Shown one piece after another: positions 26,619-39,867 of a stretch of 64,000 nt of DNA. Under the pieces are notes generated by a model that searched no databases, was not told the origin of the DNA, and saw only the letters and a list, made by a program, of their open reading frames with translations. Position 1 is the first letter of the stretch, and the number at the start of each line of letters is the position of its first letter. Source of the DNA: Bos javanicus (taxonomy: Eukaryota; Chordata; Mammalia; Artiodactyla; Bovidae); contig NW_026893632.1 in the NCBI RefSeq assembly GCF_032452875.1, positions 806,001 through 870,000 of the forward strand. Reading direction: 5' to 3'. A program made the translations under genes and the position numbers.

Positions 26619-27222
26619 TGCCGGGAGCCGGGGAGGCATTCCACTCTGGACAAAGGTCATGAGGAAGGAGGCTCGGCATACGCAAATGCGGGATCGAGCC
26701 TCAGGAGTCCACCCGGATATTCTCGAGCATCTCCCCCCCCAAAAAAAACCGGAGTCTGCCTAATGTATTGCTTTGTGCTCTCACCTCTGATTTCACTGGG
26801 GGCTGTCCCCCACCACCATCTCGCTCTCTCTGTCAAAGAGTTAAGTTACAGCTCCAATTCATAAAGTTCCTTGTCATTCTTCCCTTTAACTTCCAGCTGA
26901 GTCTCCATCTGGAGCGCGGAACCCACCACGCTTACTAATTATGCCTGGGCTGCTAAGACCCACTCGAGAAGGTGTCTAGGGTGAGGCACCTTTCGCTATT
27001 CGAGAGGGCGCCTGCGGCCTACGTAAGTGGTGCAAACTTCTTGTCTTGAAGTTTGATTGGTCTTCCTCGTAAACCAAGCTACTCAGTCTCTTTTCTCCAC
27101 CGAATTTTCCTACTGAGCTCTCCTCATACTATTATTCTTGACATCTCTGATTAGCATATAAATATTCGCCTAGGCCATCTCTCCTTCGAATACCCTGGAT
27201 CATTTGGGGCTGGTCCCCGGCA
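26619..27222 (+). mobile_element. LTR of unit 11
   Basis: 604 bp and a duplicate of unit 9 (C8A8) with several private changes: CTAATGTATTG, TTCCTCGTAAACC, TATAAATATTCG and CATTTGGGG. Its primer binding site is TGGCGACC, so the duplication ends or was converted here. Unit length is 1,415 bp. Confidence 0.88.
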
Positions 27223-28033
27223 GGTGGCGACCGAACAGGGACCTCAGGAGGCAAAACTCAAAGAGCTGAGCAGACACGAACCACGCAATCAGCAGGCAAT
27301 AAGCATGGAGCTCAGCAGTGACGAATCATGCTGCTCAACTGGCAATAATCAAGCACGTGACCAGGCAGGAATCACGCAGCTCAGCTGGCAATTGTCAAGC
27401 AGATGAGCCGACAGGAATCACGCAGCTCAGCTGGCAATTGTCATGCAGATGAGCCGGCAGGAATCACGCAGCTCAGCAGGCCCTGATCACGTGACTCTGC
27501 AGGCACTGATCACGTGGCTGATCAAGTCCAGATCACGTGACTGAGCATGCACTGATCACGTGGCTATCATGCACTGATGACGTGACTGCGCATGCACTGA
27601 TGACGTGGCTGATCGGGCACTGATCACATGGCTCATCATGCACTGATCACGTGTTTATCAGGCAATGATCAGTGACTGACAGGCGCTGATCAAGGGACAG
27701 TGCACGCACTGATCACGTGGCTATCATGCACTGATCACGTGACTGCGCATGCACTGATGACGTGGCTGTTCGGGCACTGATCACGTGTTTATCAGGCAGT
27801 GATCAGTGACTGACAGGCGCTGATCAGGGGACTGTGCACGCACTGATCAGGTGGCTGGTCAGGAACTGACCACCTGACCGCGCATGCAGTGATCATGTGG
27901 CTGGTCGTTCACTGATCACGTGTTTATCATATGGTGATCACGTGACTGAGAGGCGCTGATCACGTGACTGTGCCGTCAATGATCACGTGGCTGAGCAGGC
28001 ACTGATATCGTGACTGAGCATGCACTGATCATG

Positions 28034-28633
28034 TGCCGGGAGCCGGGGAGGCATTCCACTCTGGACAAAGGTCATGAGGAAGGAGGCTCGGCATAGGCAA
28101 ATGCGGGATCGAGCCTCAGGAGTCCACCCGGATATTCTCGAGCATCTCCCCCAAAAAAACCGGAGTCTGCCTACTGTATTGCTTTGTGCTCTCACCTCTG
28201 ATTTCACTGGGGGCTGTCCCCCACCACCATCTCGCTCTCTCTGTCAAAGAGTTAACTTAGAGCTCCAATTCATAAAGTTCCTTGTCATTCTTCCCTTTAA
28301 CTTCCAGCTGAGTCTCCATCTGGAGCGCGGAACCCACCACGCTTACTAATTATGCCTGGGCTGCTAAGACCCACTCGAGAAGGTGTCTAGGGTGAGGCAC
28401 CTTTCGCTATTCGAGAGGGCGCCTGCGGCCTACGTAAGTGGTGCAAACTTCTTGTCTTGAAGTTTGATTGGTCTTCCGCGTAAACCAAGCTACTCAGTCT
28501 CTTTTCTCCACCGAATTTTCCTACTGAGCTCTCCTCATACTATTATTCTTGACATCTCTGATTAGCATATAAAGAGTCGCCTAGGCCATCTCTCCTTCGA
28601 ATACCCTGGATCAGTTGGGGCTGGTCCCCGGCA
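28034..28633 (+). mobile_element. LTR of unit 12
   Basis: 600 bp, C5A7, with TATAAAGA as TATA box (28568). The satellite before it matches that before units 9 and 11 (CATATGGTG, GCCGTCAATG). Unit length is 1,411 bp. Confidence 0.88.
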
Positions 28634-29444
28634 GGTGGCGACCGAACAGGGACCTCAGGAGGCAATACTCAAAGAGCTGAGCAGACACGAACCATGCAAT
28701 CAGCAGGCAATAAGCATGGAGCTCAGCAGTGACGAATCATGCTGCTCAACTGGCAATAATCAAGCACGTGACCAGGCAGGAACCACGCAGCTCAGCTGGC
28801 AATTGTCAAGCAGATGAGCCGACAGGAATCACGCAGCTCAGCTGGCAATTGTCATGCAGATGAGCCGGCAGGAATCACGCAGCTCAGCAGGCCCTGATCA
28901 CGTGACTCTGCAGGCACTGATCACGTGGCTGATCAAGTCCAGATCACGTGACTGAGCATGCACTGATCACGTGGCTATCATGCACTGATGACGTGACTGC
29001 GCATGCACTGATGACGTGGCTGATCGGGCACTGATCACATGGCTCATCATGCACTGATCACGTGTTTATCAGGCAATGATCAGTGACTGACAGGCGCTGA
29101 TCATGGGACTGTGCACGCACTGATCACGTGGCTATCATGCACTGATCACGTGACTGCGCATGCACTGATGACGTGGCTGTTCGGGCACTGATCACGTGTT
29201 TATCAGGCAGTGATCAGTGACTGACAGGCGCTGATTAGGGGACTGTGCACGCACTGATCAGGTGGCTGATCAGGAACTGACCACCTGACCGCGCATGCAG
29301 TGATCACGTGGCTGGTCGTTCACTGATCACGTGTTTATCATACGGTGATCACGTGACTGAGAGGCGCTGATCACGTGCCTGTGCCGTCAGTGATCATGTG
29401 GCTGAGCAGGCACTGATATCGTGACTGAGCATGCACTGATCATG

Positions 29445-30046
29445 TGCCTGGAGCCGGGGAGGCATTCCACTCTGGACAAAGGTCATGAGGAAGGAGGCTC
29501 GGCATAGGCAAATGCGGGATCGAGCCTCAGGAGTCCACCCGGATATTCTCGAGCATCTCCCCCCCAAAAAAACCGGAGTCTTCCTACTGTATTGCTTTGT
29601 GCTCTCACCTCTGATTTCACTGGGGGCTGTCCCCCACCACCATCTCGCTCTCTCTGTCAAAGAGTTAACTTAGAGCTCCAATTCATAAAGTTCCTTGTCA
29701 GTCTTCCCTTTAACTTCCAGCTGAGTCTCCATCTGGAGCGCGGAACCCACCACGCTTACTAATTATGCCTGGGCTGCTAAGACCCACTCGAGAAGGTGTC
29801 TAGGGTGAGGCACCTTTCGCTATTCGAGAGGGCGCCTGCGGCCTACGTAAGTGGTGCAAACTTCTTGTCTTGAAGTTTGATTGGTCTTCCGCCTAAACCA
29901 AGATACTCAGTCTCTTTTCTCCACCGAATTTTCCTACTGAGCTCTCCTCATACTATTATTCTTGACATCTCTGATTAGCATATAAATAGTCGACTAGGCC
30001 ATCTCTCCTTCGAATACCCTGGATCAGTTGGGGCTGGTCCCCGGCA
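29445..30046 (+). mobile_element. LTR of unit 13
   Basis: 602 bp, C7A7. It starts TGCCTGGAGCC, a change shared with units 14 and 15 that breaks the 5' inverted repeat. The unit is 1,505 bp because the 46-bp-period module has two extra repeats (about 30300-30391). Confidence 0.88.
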
Positions 30047-30949
30047 GGTGGCGACCGAACAGGGACCTCAGGAGGCAATACTCAAAGAGCTGAGCAGACA
30101 CGAACCACGCAAACAGCAGGCAATAAGCATGGAGCTCAGCAGTGACGAATCATGCTGCTCAACTGGCAATAATCAAGCACGTGACCAGGCAGGAATCACG
30201 CAGCTCAGCTGGCAATTGTCAAGCAGATGAGCCGACAGGAATCACGCAGCTCAGCTGGCAATTGTCATGCAGATGAGCCGGCAGGAATCACGCAGCTCAG
30301 CAGGCAATTTTCAAGCAGATGAGCCGACAGGAATCACGCAGCTCACCTGGCAATTGTCACGCAGATGAGCCGGCAGGAATCACGCAGCTCAGCAGGCCCT
30401 GATCACGTGACTCTGCAGGCACTGATCACGTGGCTGATCAAGTCCAGATCACGTGACTGAGCATGCACTGATCACGTGGCTATCATGCACTGATGACGTG
30501 ACTGCGCATGCACTGATGACGTGGCTGATCGGGCACTGATCACATGGCTCATCATGCACTGATCACGTGTTTATCAGGCAATGATCAGTGACTGACAGGC
30601 GCTGATCATGGGACTGTGCACGCACTGATCACGTGGCTATCATGCACTGATCACGTGACTGCGCATGCACTGATGACGTGGCTGTTCGGGCACTGATCAT
30701 GTGTTTATCAGGCAGTGGTCAGTGACTGACAGGCGCTGATCAGGGGACTGTGCACGCACTGATCAGGTGGGTGATCAGGAACTGAACACCTGACCGCGCA
30801 TGCAGTGATCCCGTGGCTGGTCGTTCACTGATCACGTGTTTATCATACGGTGTTCACGTGACTGAGAGGCGCTGATCACGGGACTGTGCCGTCAGTGATC
30901 ACGTGGCTGAGCAGGCACTGATATCGTGACTGAGCATGCACTGATCATG

Positions 30950-31549
30950 TGCCTGGAGCCGGGGAGGCATTCCACTCTGGACAAAGGTCATGAGGAAGGA
31001 GGCTCGGCATAGGCAAATGCGGGATCGAGCCTCAGGAGTCCACCCGGATATTCTCGAGCATCTCCCCCAAAAAAACCGGAGTCTGCCTACTGTATTGCTT
31101 TGTGCTCTCACCTCTGATTTCACTGGGGGCTGTCCCCCACCACCATCTCGCTCTCTCTGTCAAAGAGTTAACTTACAGCTCCAATTCATAAAGTTCCTTG
31201 TCATTCTTCCCTTTAACTTCCAGCTGAGTCTCCATCTGGAGCGCGGAACCCACCACGCTTACTAATTATGCCTGGGCTGCTAAGACCCACTCGAGAAGGT
31301 GTCTAGGGTGAGGCATCTTTCGCTATTCGAGAGGGCGCCTGCGGCCTACGTAAGTGGTGCAAACTTCTTGTCTTGAAGTTTGATTGGTCTTCCGCGTAAA
31401 CCAAGCTACTCAGTCTCTTTTCTCCACCGAATTTTCCTACTGAGCTCTCCTCATACTATTATTCTTGACATCTCTGATTAGCATATAAATAGTCGCCAAG
31501 GCCATCTCTCCTTCGAATACCCTGGATCACTTGGGGCTGGTCCCCGGCA
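30950..31549 (+). mobile_element. LTR of unit 14
   Basis: 600 bp, C5A7, starting TGCCTGGAGCC. Private changes are GGCATCTTTCG and GTCGCCAAGG. Unit length is 1,411 bp. Confidence 0.88.
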
Positions 31550-32360
31550 GGTGGCGACCGAACAGGGACCTCAGGAGGCAATACTCAAAGAGCTGAGCAG
31601 ACACGAACCACGCAATCAGCAGGCAATAAGCATGGAGCTCAGCAGTAACGAATCATGCTGCTCAACTGGCAATAATCAAGCACGTGACCATGCAGGAATC
31701 ACGCAGCTCAGCTGGCAATTGTCAAGCAGATGAGCCGACAGGAATCACGCAGCTCAGCTGGCAATTGTCATGCAGATGAGCCGGGAGGAATCACGCAGCT
31801 CAGCAGGCCCTGATCACGTGACTCTGCAGGCACTGATCACGTGGCTGATCAAGTCCAGATCACGTGACTGAGCATGCACTGATCACGTGGCTATCATGCA
31901 CTGATGACGTGACTGCGCATGCACTGATGACGTGGCTGATCGGGCACTGATCACATGGCTCATCATGCACTGATCACGTGTTTATCAGGCAATGATCAGT
32001 GACTGACAGGCGCTGATCATGGGACTGTCCACGCACTGATCACGTGGCTATCATGCACTGATCACGTTACTGCGCATGCACTGATGACGTGGCTGTTCGG
32101 GCACTGATCACGTGTTTATCAGGCAGTGATCAGTGCCTGACAGGCGCTGATCAGGGGACTGTGCAAGCACTGATCAGGTGGCTGATCAGGAACTGACCAC
32201 CTGACCGCGCATGCAGTGATCACGTGGCTGGTCGTTCACTGATCACGTGTTTATCATACGGTGATCACGTGACTGAGAGGCGCTGATCACGTGCCTGTGC
32301 CGTCAGTGATCACGTGGCTGAGCAGGCACTGATATCGTGACTGAGCATGCACTGATCATG

Positions 32361-32958
32361 TGCCTGGAGCCGGGGAGGCATTCCACTCTGGACAAAGGTC
32401 ATGAGGAAGGAGGCTCGGCATAGGCAAATGCGGGATCGAGCCTCAGGAGTCCACCCGGATATTCTCGAGCATCTCCCCCCAAAACCGGAGTCTGCCTACT
32501 GTATTGCTTTGTGCTCTCACCTCTGATTTCACTGGGGGCTGTCCCCCACCACCATCTCGCTCTCTCTGTCAAAGAGTTAACTTAGAGCTCCAATTCATAA
32601 AGTTCCTTGTCATTCTTCCCTTTAACTTCCAGCTGAGTCTCCATCTGGAGCGCGGAACCCACCACGCTTACTAATTATGCCTGGGCTGCTAAGACCCACT
32701 CGAGAAGGTGTCTAGGGTGAGGCACCTTTCGCTATTCGAGAGGGCGCCTGCGGCCTACGTAAGTGCTGCAAACTTCTTGTCTTGAAGTTTGATTGGTCTT
32801 CCGCATAAACCAAGCTACTCAGTCTCTTTTCTCCACCGAATTTTCCTACTGAGCTCTCCTCATACTATTATTCTTGACATCTCTGATTAGCATATAAAGA
32901 GTCGCCTAGGCCATCTCTCCTTCGAATACCCTGGATCAGTTGGGGCTGGTCCCCGGCA
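32361..32958 (+). mobile_element. LTR of unit 15
   Basis: 598 bp, C6A4, starting TGCCTGGAGCC, with TATAAAGA. The unit is 1,317 bp because two 46-bp repeats are missing: GCAGCTCAGCAGGCCC follows immediately near 33110. Confidence 0.88.
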
Positions 32959-33677
32959 GGTGGCGACCGAACAGGGACCTCAGGAGGCAATACTCAAAGA
33001 GCTGAGCAGACACGAACCACGCAATCAGCAGGCAATAAGCATGGAGCTCAGCAGTGACGAATCATGCTGCTCAACTGGCAATAATCAAGCACGTGACTAG
33101 GCAGGAATCACGCAGCTCAGCAGGCCCTGATCACCTGACTCTGCAGGCACTGATCACGTGGCTGATCAAGTCCAGATCACGTGACTGAGCATGCACTGAT
33201 CACGTGGCTATCATGCACTGATGACGTGACTGCGCATGCACTGATGACGTGGCTGATCGGGCACTGATCACATGTCTCATCATGCACTGATCACGTGTTT
33301 ATCAGGCAATGATCAGTGACTGACAGGCGCTGATCATGGGACTGTGCACGCACTGATCACGTGGCTATCATGCACTGATCACGTGACTGCGCATGCACTG
33401 ATGACGTGGCTGTTCGGGCACTGATCATGTGTTTATCAGGCAGTGATCAGTGACTGAGAGGCGCTGATCAGGGGACTGTGCACGCACTGATCAGGTGGGT
33501 GATCAGGAACTGAACACCTGACCGCGCATGCAGGGATCACGTGGCTGGTCCTTCACTGATCACGTGTTTATCATACGGTGATAACGTGACTGAGAGGCGC
33601 TGATCACGGGACTGTGCCGTCAGTGATCACGTGGCTGAGCAGGCACTGATATCGTGACTGAGCATGCACTGATCATG

Positions 33678-34280
33678 TGCCGGGAGCCGGGGAGGCATTC
33701 CACTCTGGACAAAGGTCATGAGGAAGGAGGCTCGGCATACGCAAATGCGGGATCGAGCCTCAGGAGTCCACCCGGATATTCTCGAGCATCTCCCCCCCCC
33801 AAAAAACCGGAGTCTGCCTACTGTATTGCTTTGTGCTCTCACCTCTGATTTCACTGGGGGCTGTCCCCCACCACCATCTCGCTCTCTCTGTCAAAGAGTT
33901 AACTTAGAGCTCCAATTCATAAAGTTCCTTGTCATTCTTCCCTTTAACTTCCAGCTGAGTCTCCATCTGGAGCACGGAACCCACCACGCTTACTAATTAT
34001 GCCTGGGCTGCTAAGACCCACTCGAGAAGGTGTCTAGGGTGAGGCACCTTTCGCTATTCGAGAGGGCGCCTGCGGCCTACGTAAGTGGTGCAAACTTCTT
34101 GTCTTGAAGTTTGATTGGTCTTCCGCGTAAACCAAGCTACTCAGTCTCTTTTCTCCACCGAATTTTCCTACTGAGCTCTCCTCATACTATTATTCTTGAC
34201 ATCTCTGATTAGCATATAAATAGTCGCCTAGGCCTTCTCTCCTTCGAATACCCTGGATCAGATGGGGCTGGTCCCCGGCA
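33678..34280 (+). mobile_element. LTR of unit 16
   Basis: 603 bp with the longest C run of the set (C9A6), GAGCACGG and GGCCTTCTCTCC. The unit is 1,398 bp owing to a short internal loss near 34670 (GATCATGGCATCTGCAC). Confidence 0.88.
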
Positions 34281-35075
34281 GGTGGCGACCGAACAGGGAC
34301 CTCAGGAGGCAATACTCAAAGAGCTGAGCAGACACGAACCAAGCAATCAGCAGGCAATAAGCATGGAGCTCAGCAATGACGAATCATGCTGCTCAACTGG
34401 CAATAATCAAGCACGTGACCAGGCAGGAAACACGCAGCTCAGCTGGCAATTGTCAAGCAGATGAGCCGACAGGAATCACGCAGCTCAGATGGCAATTGTC
34501 ATGCAGATGAGCCGGCAGGAATCAAGCAGCTCAGCAGGCCCTGATCACGTGACTCTGCAGGCACTGATCACGTGGCTGATCAAGTCCAGATCACGTGACT
34601 GAGCATGCACTGATCACGTGGCTATCATGCACTGATCACGTGACGGCGCATGCACTGATGACGTGGCTGATCATGGCATCTGCACTGATCACGTGTTTAT
34701 CAGGCAATGATCAGTGACTGACAGGCGCTGATCATGGGACTGTGCACGCACTGATCACGTGGCTATCATGCACTGATCACGTGACTGCGCATGCACTGAT
34801 GACGTGGCTGTTCGGGCACTGATCACGTGTTTATCAGGCAGTGATCAGTGCCTGACAGGCGCTGATCAGGGGACTGTGCACGCACTGATCAGGTGGCTGA
34901 TCAGGAACTGACCACCTGACCGCGCATGCAGTGATCACGTGGCTGGTCGTTCACTGATCACGTGTTTATCATACGGTGATCACGTGACTGAGAGGCGCTG
35001 ATCACGTGCCTGTGCCGTCAGTGATCACGTGGCTGAGCAGGCACTGATATCGTGACTGAGCATGCACTGATCATG

Positions 35076-35674
35076 TGCCGGGAGCCGGGGAGGCATTCCA
35101 CTCTGGACAAAGGTCATGAGGAAGGAGGCTCGGCATAGGCAAATGCGGGATCGAGCCTCAGGAGTCCACCCGGATATTCTCGAGCATCTCCCCCCAAAAA
35201 CCGGAGTCTGCCTACTGTATTGCTTTGTGCTCTCACCTCTGATTTCACTGGGGGCTGTCCCCCACCACCATCTCGCTCTCTCTGTCAAAGAGTTAACTTA
35301 GAGCTCCAATTCATAAAGTTCCTTGTCATTCTTCCCTTTAACTTCCAGCTGAGTCTCCATCTGGAGCGCGGAACCCACCACGCTTACTAATTATGCCTGG
35401 GCTGCTAAGACCCACTCGAGAAGGTGTCTAGGGTGAGGCACCTTTCGCTATTCGAGAGGGCGCCTGCGGCCTACGTAAGTGGTGCAAACTTCTTGTCTTG
35501 AAGTTTGATTGGTCTTCCGCGTAAACCAAGCTACTCAGTCTCTTTTCTCCACCGAATTTTCCTACTGAGCTCTCCTCATACTATTATTCTTGACATCTCT
35601 GATTAGCATATAAATAGTCGCCTAGGCCATCTCTCCTTCGAATACCCTGGATCAGTTGGGGCTGGTCCCCGGCA
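35076..35674 (+). mobile_element. LTR of unit 17
   Basis: 599 bp, C6A5. The unit is 1,318 bp because two 46-bp repeats are missing near 35830, like unit 15. Confidence 0.88.
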
Positions 35675-36393
35675 GGTGGCGACCGAACAGGGACCTCAGG
35701 AGGCAATACTCAAAGAGCTGAGCAGACACGAACCACGCAATCAGCAGGCAATAAGCATGGAGCTCAGCAGTGACGGATCATGCTGCTCAACTGGCAATAA
35801 TCAAGCACGTGACCAGGCAGGAATCACGCAGCTCAGCAGGCCCTGATCACGTGACTCTGCAGGCACTGATCACGTGGCTGATCAAGTCCAGATCACGTGA
35901 CTGAGCATGCACTGATCACGTGGCTATCATGCACTGATGACGTGACTGCGCATGCACTGATGACGTGGCTGATCGGGCACTGATCACATGGCTCATCATG
36001 CACTGATCACGTGTTTATCAGGCAATGATCAGTGACTGACAGGCGCTGATCATGGGACTGTGCACGCACTGATCACGTGGCTATCATGCACTGATCACGT
36101 GACTGCGCATGCACTGATGACGTGGCTGTTCGGGCACTGATCACGTGTTTATCAGGCAGTGATCAGTGACTGACAGGCGCTGATCAGGGGACTGTGCACG
36201 CACTGATCAGGTGGCTGATCAGGAACTGACCACCTGACCGCGCATGCAGTGATCACGTGGCTGGTCGTTCACTGATCACGTGTTTATCATAGGGTGATCA
36301 CGTGACTGAGAGGCGCTGATCACGTGACTGTGCCGTCAGTGATCACGTGGCTGAGCAGGCACTGATATCGTGACTGAGCATGCACTGATCATG

Positions 36394-36992
36394 TGCCGGG
36401 AGCCGGGGAGGCATTCCACTCTGGACAAAGGTCATGAGGAAGGAGGCTCGGCATACGCAAATGCGGGATCGAGCCTCAGGAGTCCACCCGGATATTCTCG
36501 AGCATCTCCCCCCAAAAACCGGAGTCTGCCTACTGTATTGCTTTGTGCTCTCACCTCTGATTTCACTGGGGGCTGTCCCCCACCACCATCTCGCTCTCTC
36601 TGTCAAAGAGTTAACTTACAGCTCCAATTCATAAAGTTCCTTGTCATTCTTCCCTTTAACTTCCAGCTGAGTCTCCATCTGGAGCGCGGAACCCACCACG
36701 CTTACTAATTATGCCTGGGCTGCTAAGACCCACTCGAGAAGGTGTCTAGGGTGAGGCACCTTTCGCTATTCGAGAGGGCGCCTGCGGCCTACGTAAGTGG
36801 TGCAAACTTCTTGTCTTGAAGTTTGATTGGTCTTCCGCGTAAACCAAGCTACTCAGTCTCTTTTCTCCACCGAATTTTCCTACTGAGCTCTCCTCATACT
36901 ATTATTCTTGACATCTCTGATTAGCATATAAATAGTCGCCTAGGCCATCTCTCCTTCGAATACCCTGGATCAGTTGGGGCTGGTCCCCGGCA
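36394..36992 (+). mobile_element. LTR of unit 18
   Basis: 599 bp, C6A5. The module has CAGATGGC in place of CAGCTGGC. Unit length is 1,409 bp. It is the last unit before the regular dimer zone. Confidence 0.88.
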
Positions 36993-37802
36993 GGTGGCGA
37001 CCGAACAGGGACCTCAGGAGGCAATACTCAAAGAGCTGAGCAGACACGAACCACGCAATCAGCAGGCAATAAGCATGGAGCTCAGCAGTGACGAATCATG
37101 CTGCTCAACTGGCAATAATCAAGCACGTGACCAGGCAGGAATCACGCAGCTCAGCTGGCAATTGTCAAGCAGATGAGCCGACAGGAATCACGCAGCTCAG
37201 ATGGCAATTGTCATGCAGATGAGCCGGCAGGAATCACGCAGCTCAGCAGGCCCTGATCACGTGACTCTGCAGGCACTGATCACGTGGCTGATCAAGTCCA
37301 GATCACGTGACTGAGCATGCACTGATCACGTGGCTATCATGCACTGATGACGTGACTGCGCATGCACTGATGACGTGGCTGATCGGGCACTGATCACATG
37401 GCTCATCATGCACTGATCACGTGTTTATCAGGCAATGATCAGTGACTGACAGGCGCTGATCATGGGACTGTGCACGCACTGATCACGTGGCTATCATGCA
37501 CTGATCACGTGACTGCGCATGCACTGATGACGTGGCTGTTCGGGCACTGATCACGTGTTTATCAGGCAGTGATCAGTGACTGACAGGCGCTGATCAGGGA
37601 CTGTGCACGCACTGATCAGGTGGCTGATCAGGAACTGACCACCTGACCGCGCATGCAGTGATCACGTGGCTGGTCGTTCACTGATCACGTGTTTATCATA
37701 CGGTGATCACGTGACTGAGAGGCGCTGATCACGTGACTGTGCCATCAGTGATCACGTGGCTGAGCAGGCACTGATATCGTGACTGAGCATGCACTGATCA
37801 TG

Positions 37803-38402
37803 TGCCGGGAGCCGGGGAGGCATTCCACTCTGGACAAAGGTCATGAGGAAGGAGGCTCGGCATACGCAAATGCGGGATCGAGCCTCAGGAGTCCACCCGG
37901 ATATTCTCGAGCATCTCCCCCAAAAAAACCGGAGTCTGCCTACTGTATTGCTTTGTGCTCTCACCTCTGATTTCACTGGGGGCTGTCCCCCACCACCATC
38001 TCGCTCTCTCTGTCAAAGAGTTAACTTACAGCTCCAATTCATAAAGTTCCTTGTCATTCTTCCCTTTAACTTCCAGCTGAGTCTCCATCTGGAGCGCGGA
38101 ACCCACCACGCTTACTAATTATGCCTGGGCTGCTAAGACCCACTCGAGAAGGTGTCTAGGGTGAGGCACCTTTCGCTATTCGAGAGGGCGCCTGCGGCCT
38201 ACGTAAGTGGTGCAAACTTCTTGTCTTGAAGTTTGATTGGTCTTCCGCGTAAACCAAGCTACTCAGTCTCTTTTCTCCACCGAATTTTCCTACTGAGCTC
38301 TCCTCATACTATTATTCTTGACATCTCTGATTAGCATATAAATAGTCGCCTAGGCCATCTCTCCTTCGAATACCCTGGATCAGTTGGGGCTGGTCCCCGG
38401 CA
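37803..38402 (+). mobile_element. LTR of unit 19 (dimer 1, long member)
   Basis: 600 bp, C5A7. The unit is 1,523 bp. An extra subrepeat lies at about 38995-39130 with several internal losses (GACAGCTGATC for GACAGGCGCTGATC; TGACGCTGTGG). Confidence 0.88.
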
Positions 38403-39338
38403 GGTGGCGACCGAACAGGGACCTCAGGAGGCAATACTCAAAGAGCTGAGCAGACACGAACCACGCAATCAGCAGGCAATAAGCATGGAGCTCAGCAGTG
38501 ACGAATCATGCTGCTCAACTGGCAATAATCAAGCACGTGACCAGGCAGGAATCACGCAGCTCAGCTGGCAATTGTCAAGCAGATGAGCCGACAGGAATCA
38601 CGCAGCTCAGCTGGCAATTGTCATGCAGATGAGCCGGCAGGAATCACGCAGCTCAGCAGGCCCTGATCACGTGACTCTGCAGGCACTGATCACGTGGCTG
38701 ATCAAGTCCAGATCACGTGACTGAGCATGCACTGATCACGTGGCTATCATGCACTGATGACGTGACTGCGCATGCACTGATGACGTGGCTGATCGGGCAC
38801 TGATCACATGGCTCATCATGCACTGATCACGTGTTTATCAGGCAATGATCAGTGACTGACAGGCGCTGATCATGGGACTGTGCACGCACTGATCACGTGG
38901 CTATCATGCACTGATCACGTGACTGCGCATGCACTGATGACGTGGCTGTTCGGGCACTGATCACGTGTTTATCAGGCAGTGATCAGTGACTGACAGCTGA
39001 TCATGGGTGCACGCACTGATCACGTGGCTATCATGCACTGATCACGTGACTGCGCATGCACTGATGACGCTGTGGCACTGATCACGTGATCAGGCAGTGA
39101 TCAGTGACTGACAGCGCTGATCACTGTGCACGCACTGATCAGGTGGCTGATCAGGAACTGACCACCTGACCGCGCATGCAGTGATCACGTGGCTGGTCGT
39201 TCACTGATCACGTGTTTATCATAGGGTGATCACGTGACTGAGAGGCGCTGATCACGTGACTGTGCCGTCAGTGATCACGTGGCTGAGCAGGCACTGATAT
39301 CGTGACTGAGCATGCACTGATCATGTGCCGGGAGCCGG

Positions 39339-39345
39339 GGAGGCA
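39339..39345 (+). repeat. Left copy of GGAGGCA direct repeat
   Basis: GGAGGCA occurs 13 bases into the LTR and again at 39950-39956 just after the primer binding site, exactly 611 bp apart; the spacing is also 611 in unit 12 (28047 and 28658). The right copy is part of the satellite, since it is present in the empty sites. The spacing equals the insertion length I recall for this satellite, so the published boundaries may have been set on this pair. The TG...CA ends argue for different boundaries. Confidence 0.7.
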
Positions 39346-39758
39346 TTCCACTCTGGACAAAGGTCATGAGGAAGGAGGCTCGGCATACGCAAATGCGGGA
39401 TCGAGCCTCAGGAGTCCACCCGGATATTCTCGAGCATCTCCCCCAAAAAAACCGGAGTCTGCCTACTGTATTGCTTTGTGCTCTCACCTCTGATTTCACT
39501 GGGGGCTGTCCCCCACCACCATCTCGCTCTCTCTGTCAAAGAGTTAACTTACAGCTCCAATTCATAAAGTTCCTTGTCATTCTTCCCTTTAACTTCCAGC
39601 TGAGTCTCCATCTGGAGCGCGGAACCCACCACGCTTACTAATTATGCCTGGGCTGCTAAGACCCACTCGAGAAGGTGTCTAGGGTGAGGCACCTTTCGCT
39701 ATTCGAGAGGGCGCCTGCGGCCTACGTAAGTGGTGCAAACTTCTTGTCTTGAAGTTTG

Positions 39759-39763
39759 ATTGG
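39759..39763 (-). promoter_or_regulatory. Inverted CCAAT box
   Basis: ATTGG in the context TTTGATTGGTC lies about 97 bp upstream of the TATA box, a usual arrangement for NF-Y binding in LTR promoters. It is visible in every copy I compared. Binding is inferred, not shown. Confidence 0.6.
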
Positions 39764-39859
39764 TCTTCCGCGTAAACCAAGCTACTCAGTCTCTTTTCTC
39801 CACCGAATTTTCCTACTGAGCTCTCCTCATACTATTATTCTTGACATCTCTGATTAGCA

Positions 39860-39867
39860 TATAAATA
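39860..39867 (+). promoter_or_regulatory. LTR TATA box
   Basis: TATAAATA lies 65 bp before the LTR end, in the context AGCATATAAATAG. Units 1, 12 and 15 have TATAAAGA, still a reasonable TATA box. Unit 5 has TATCAATA and is probably weakened. Confidence 0.7.

Larger units (their letters stand above)
21570..27223 (+). repeat. 2,827-bp tandem duplication of a two-unit block
   Basis: The primer-binding-site positions of units 7, 9 and 11, and of units 8 and 10, are each exactly 2,827 bp apart (21570, 24397 and 27224; 22982 and 25809). LTR 8 pairs with LTR 10 and LTR 9 with LTR 11 by C/A tract and private variants. The satellite before LTR 12 resembles that before LTRs 9 and 11, which marks the right limit. 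Confidence 0.85.

Noticed and set aside
39415..39436. Possible CENP-B box in the LTR (CTCGAGAATATCCGGG on the minus strand)
   Set aside because: The CGGG end and the central A fit, but the required TTCG at the other end does not align in the right spacing. No better match was seen in the unit.
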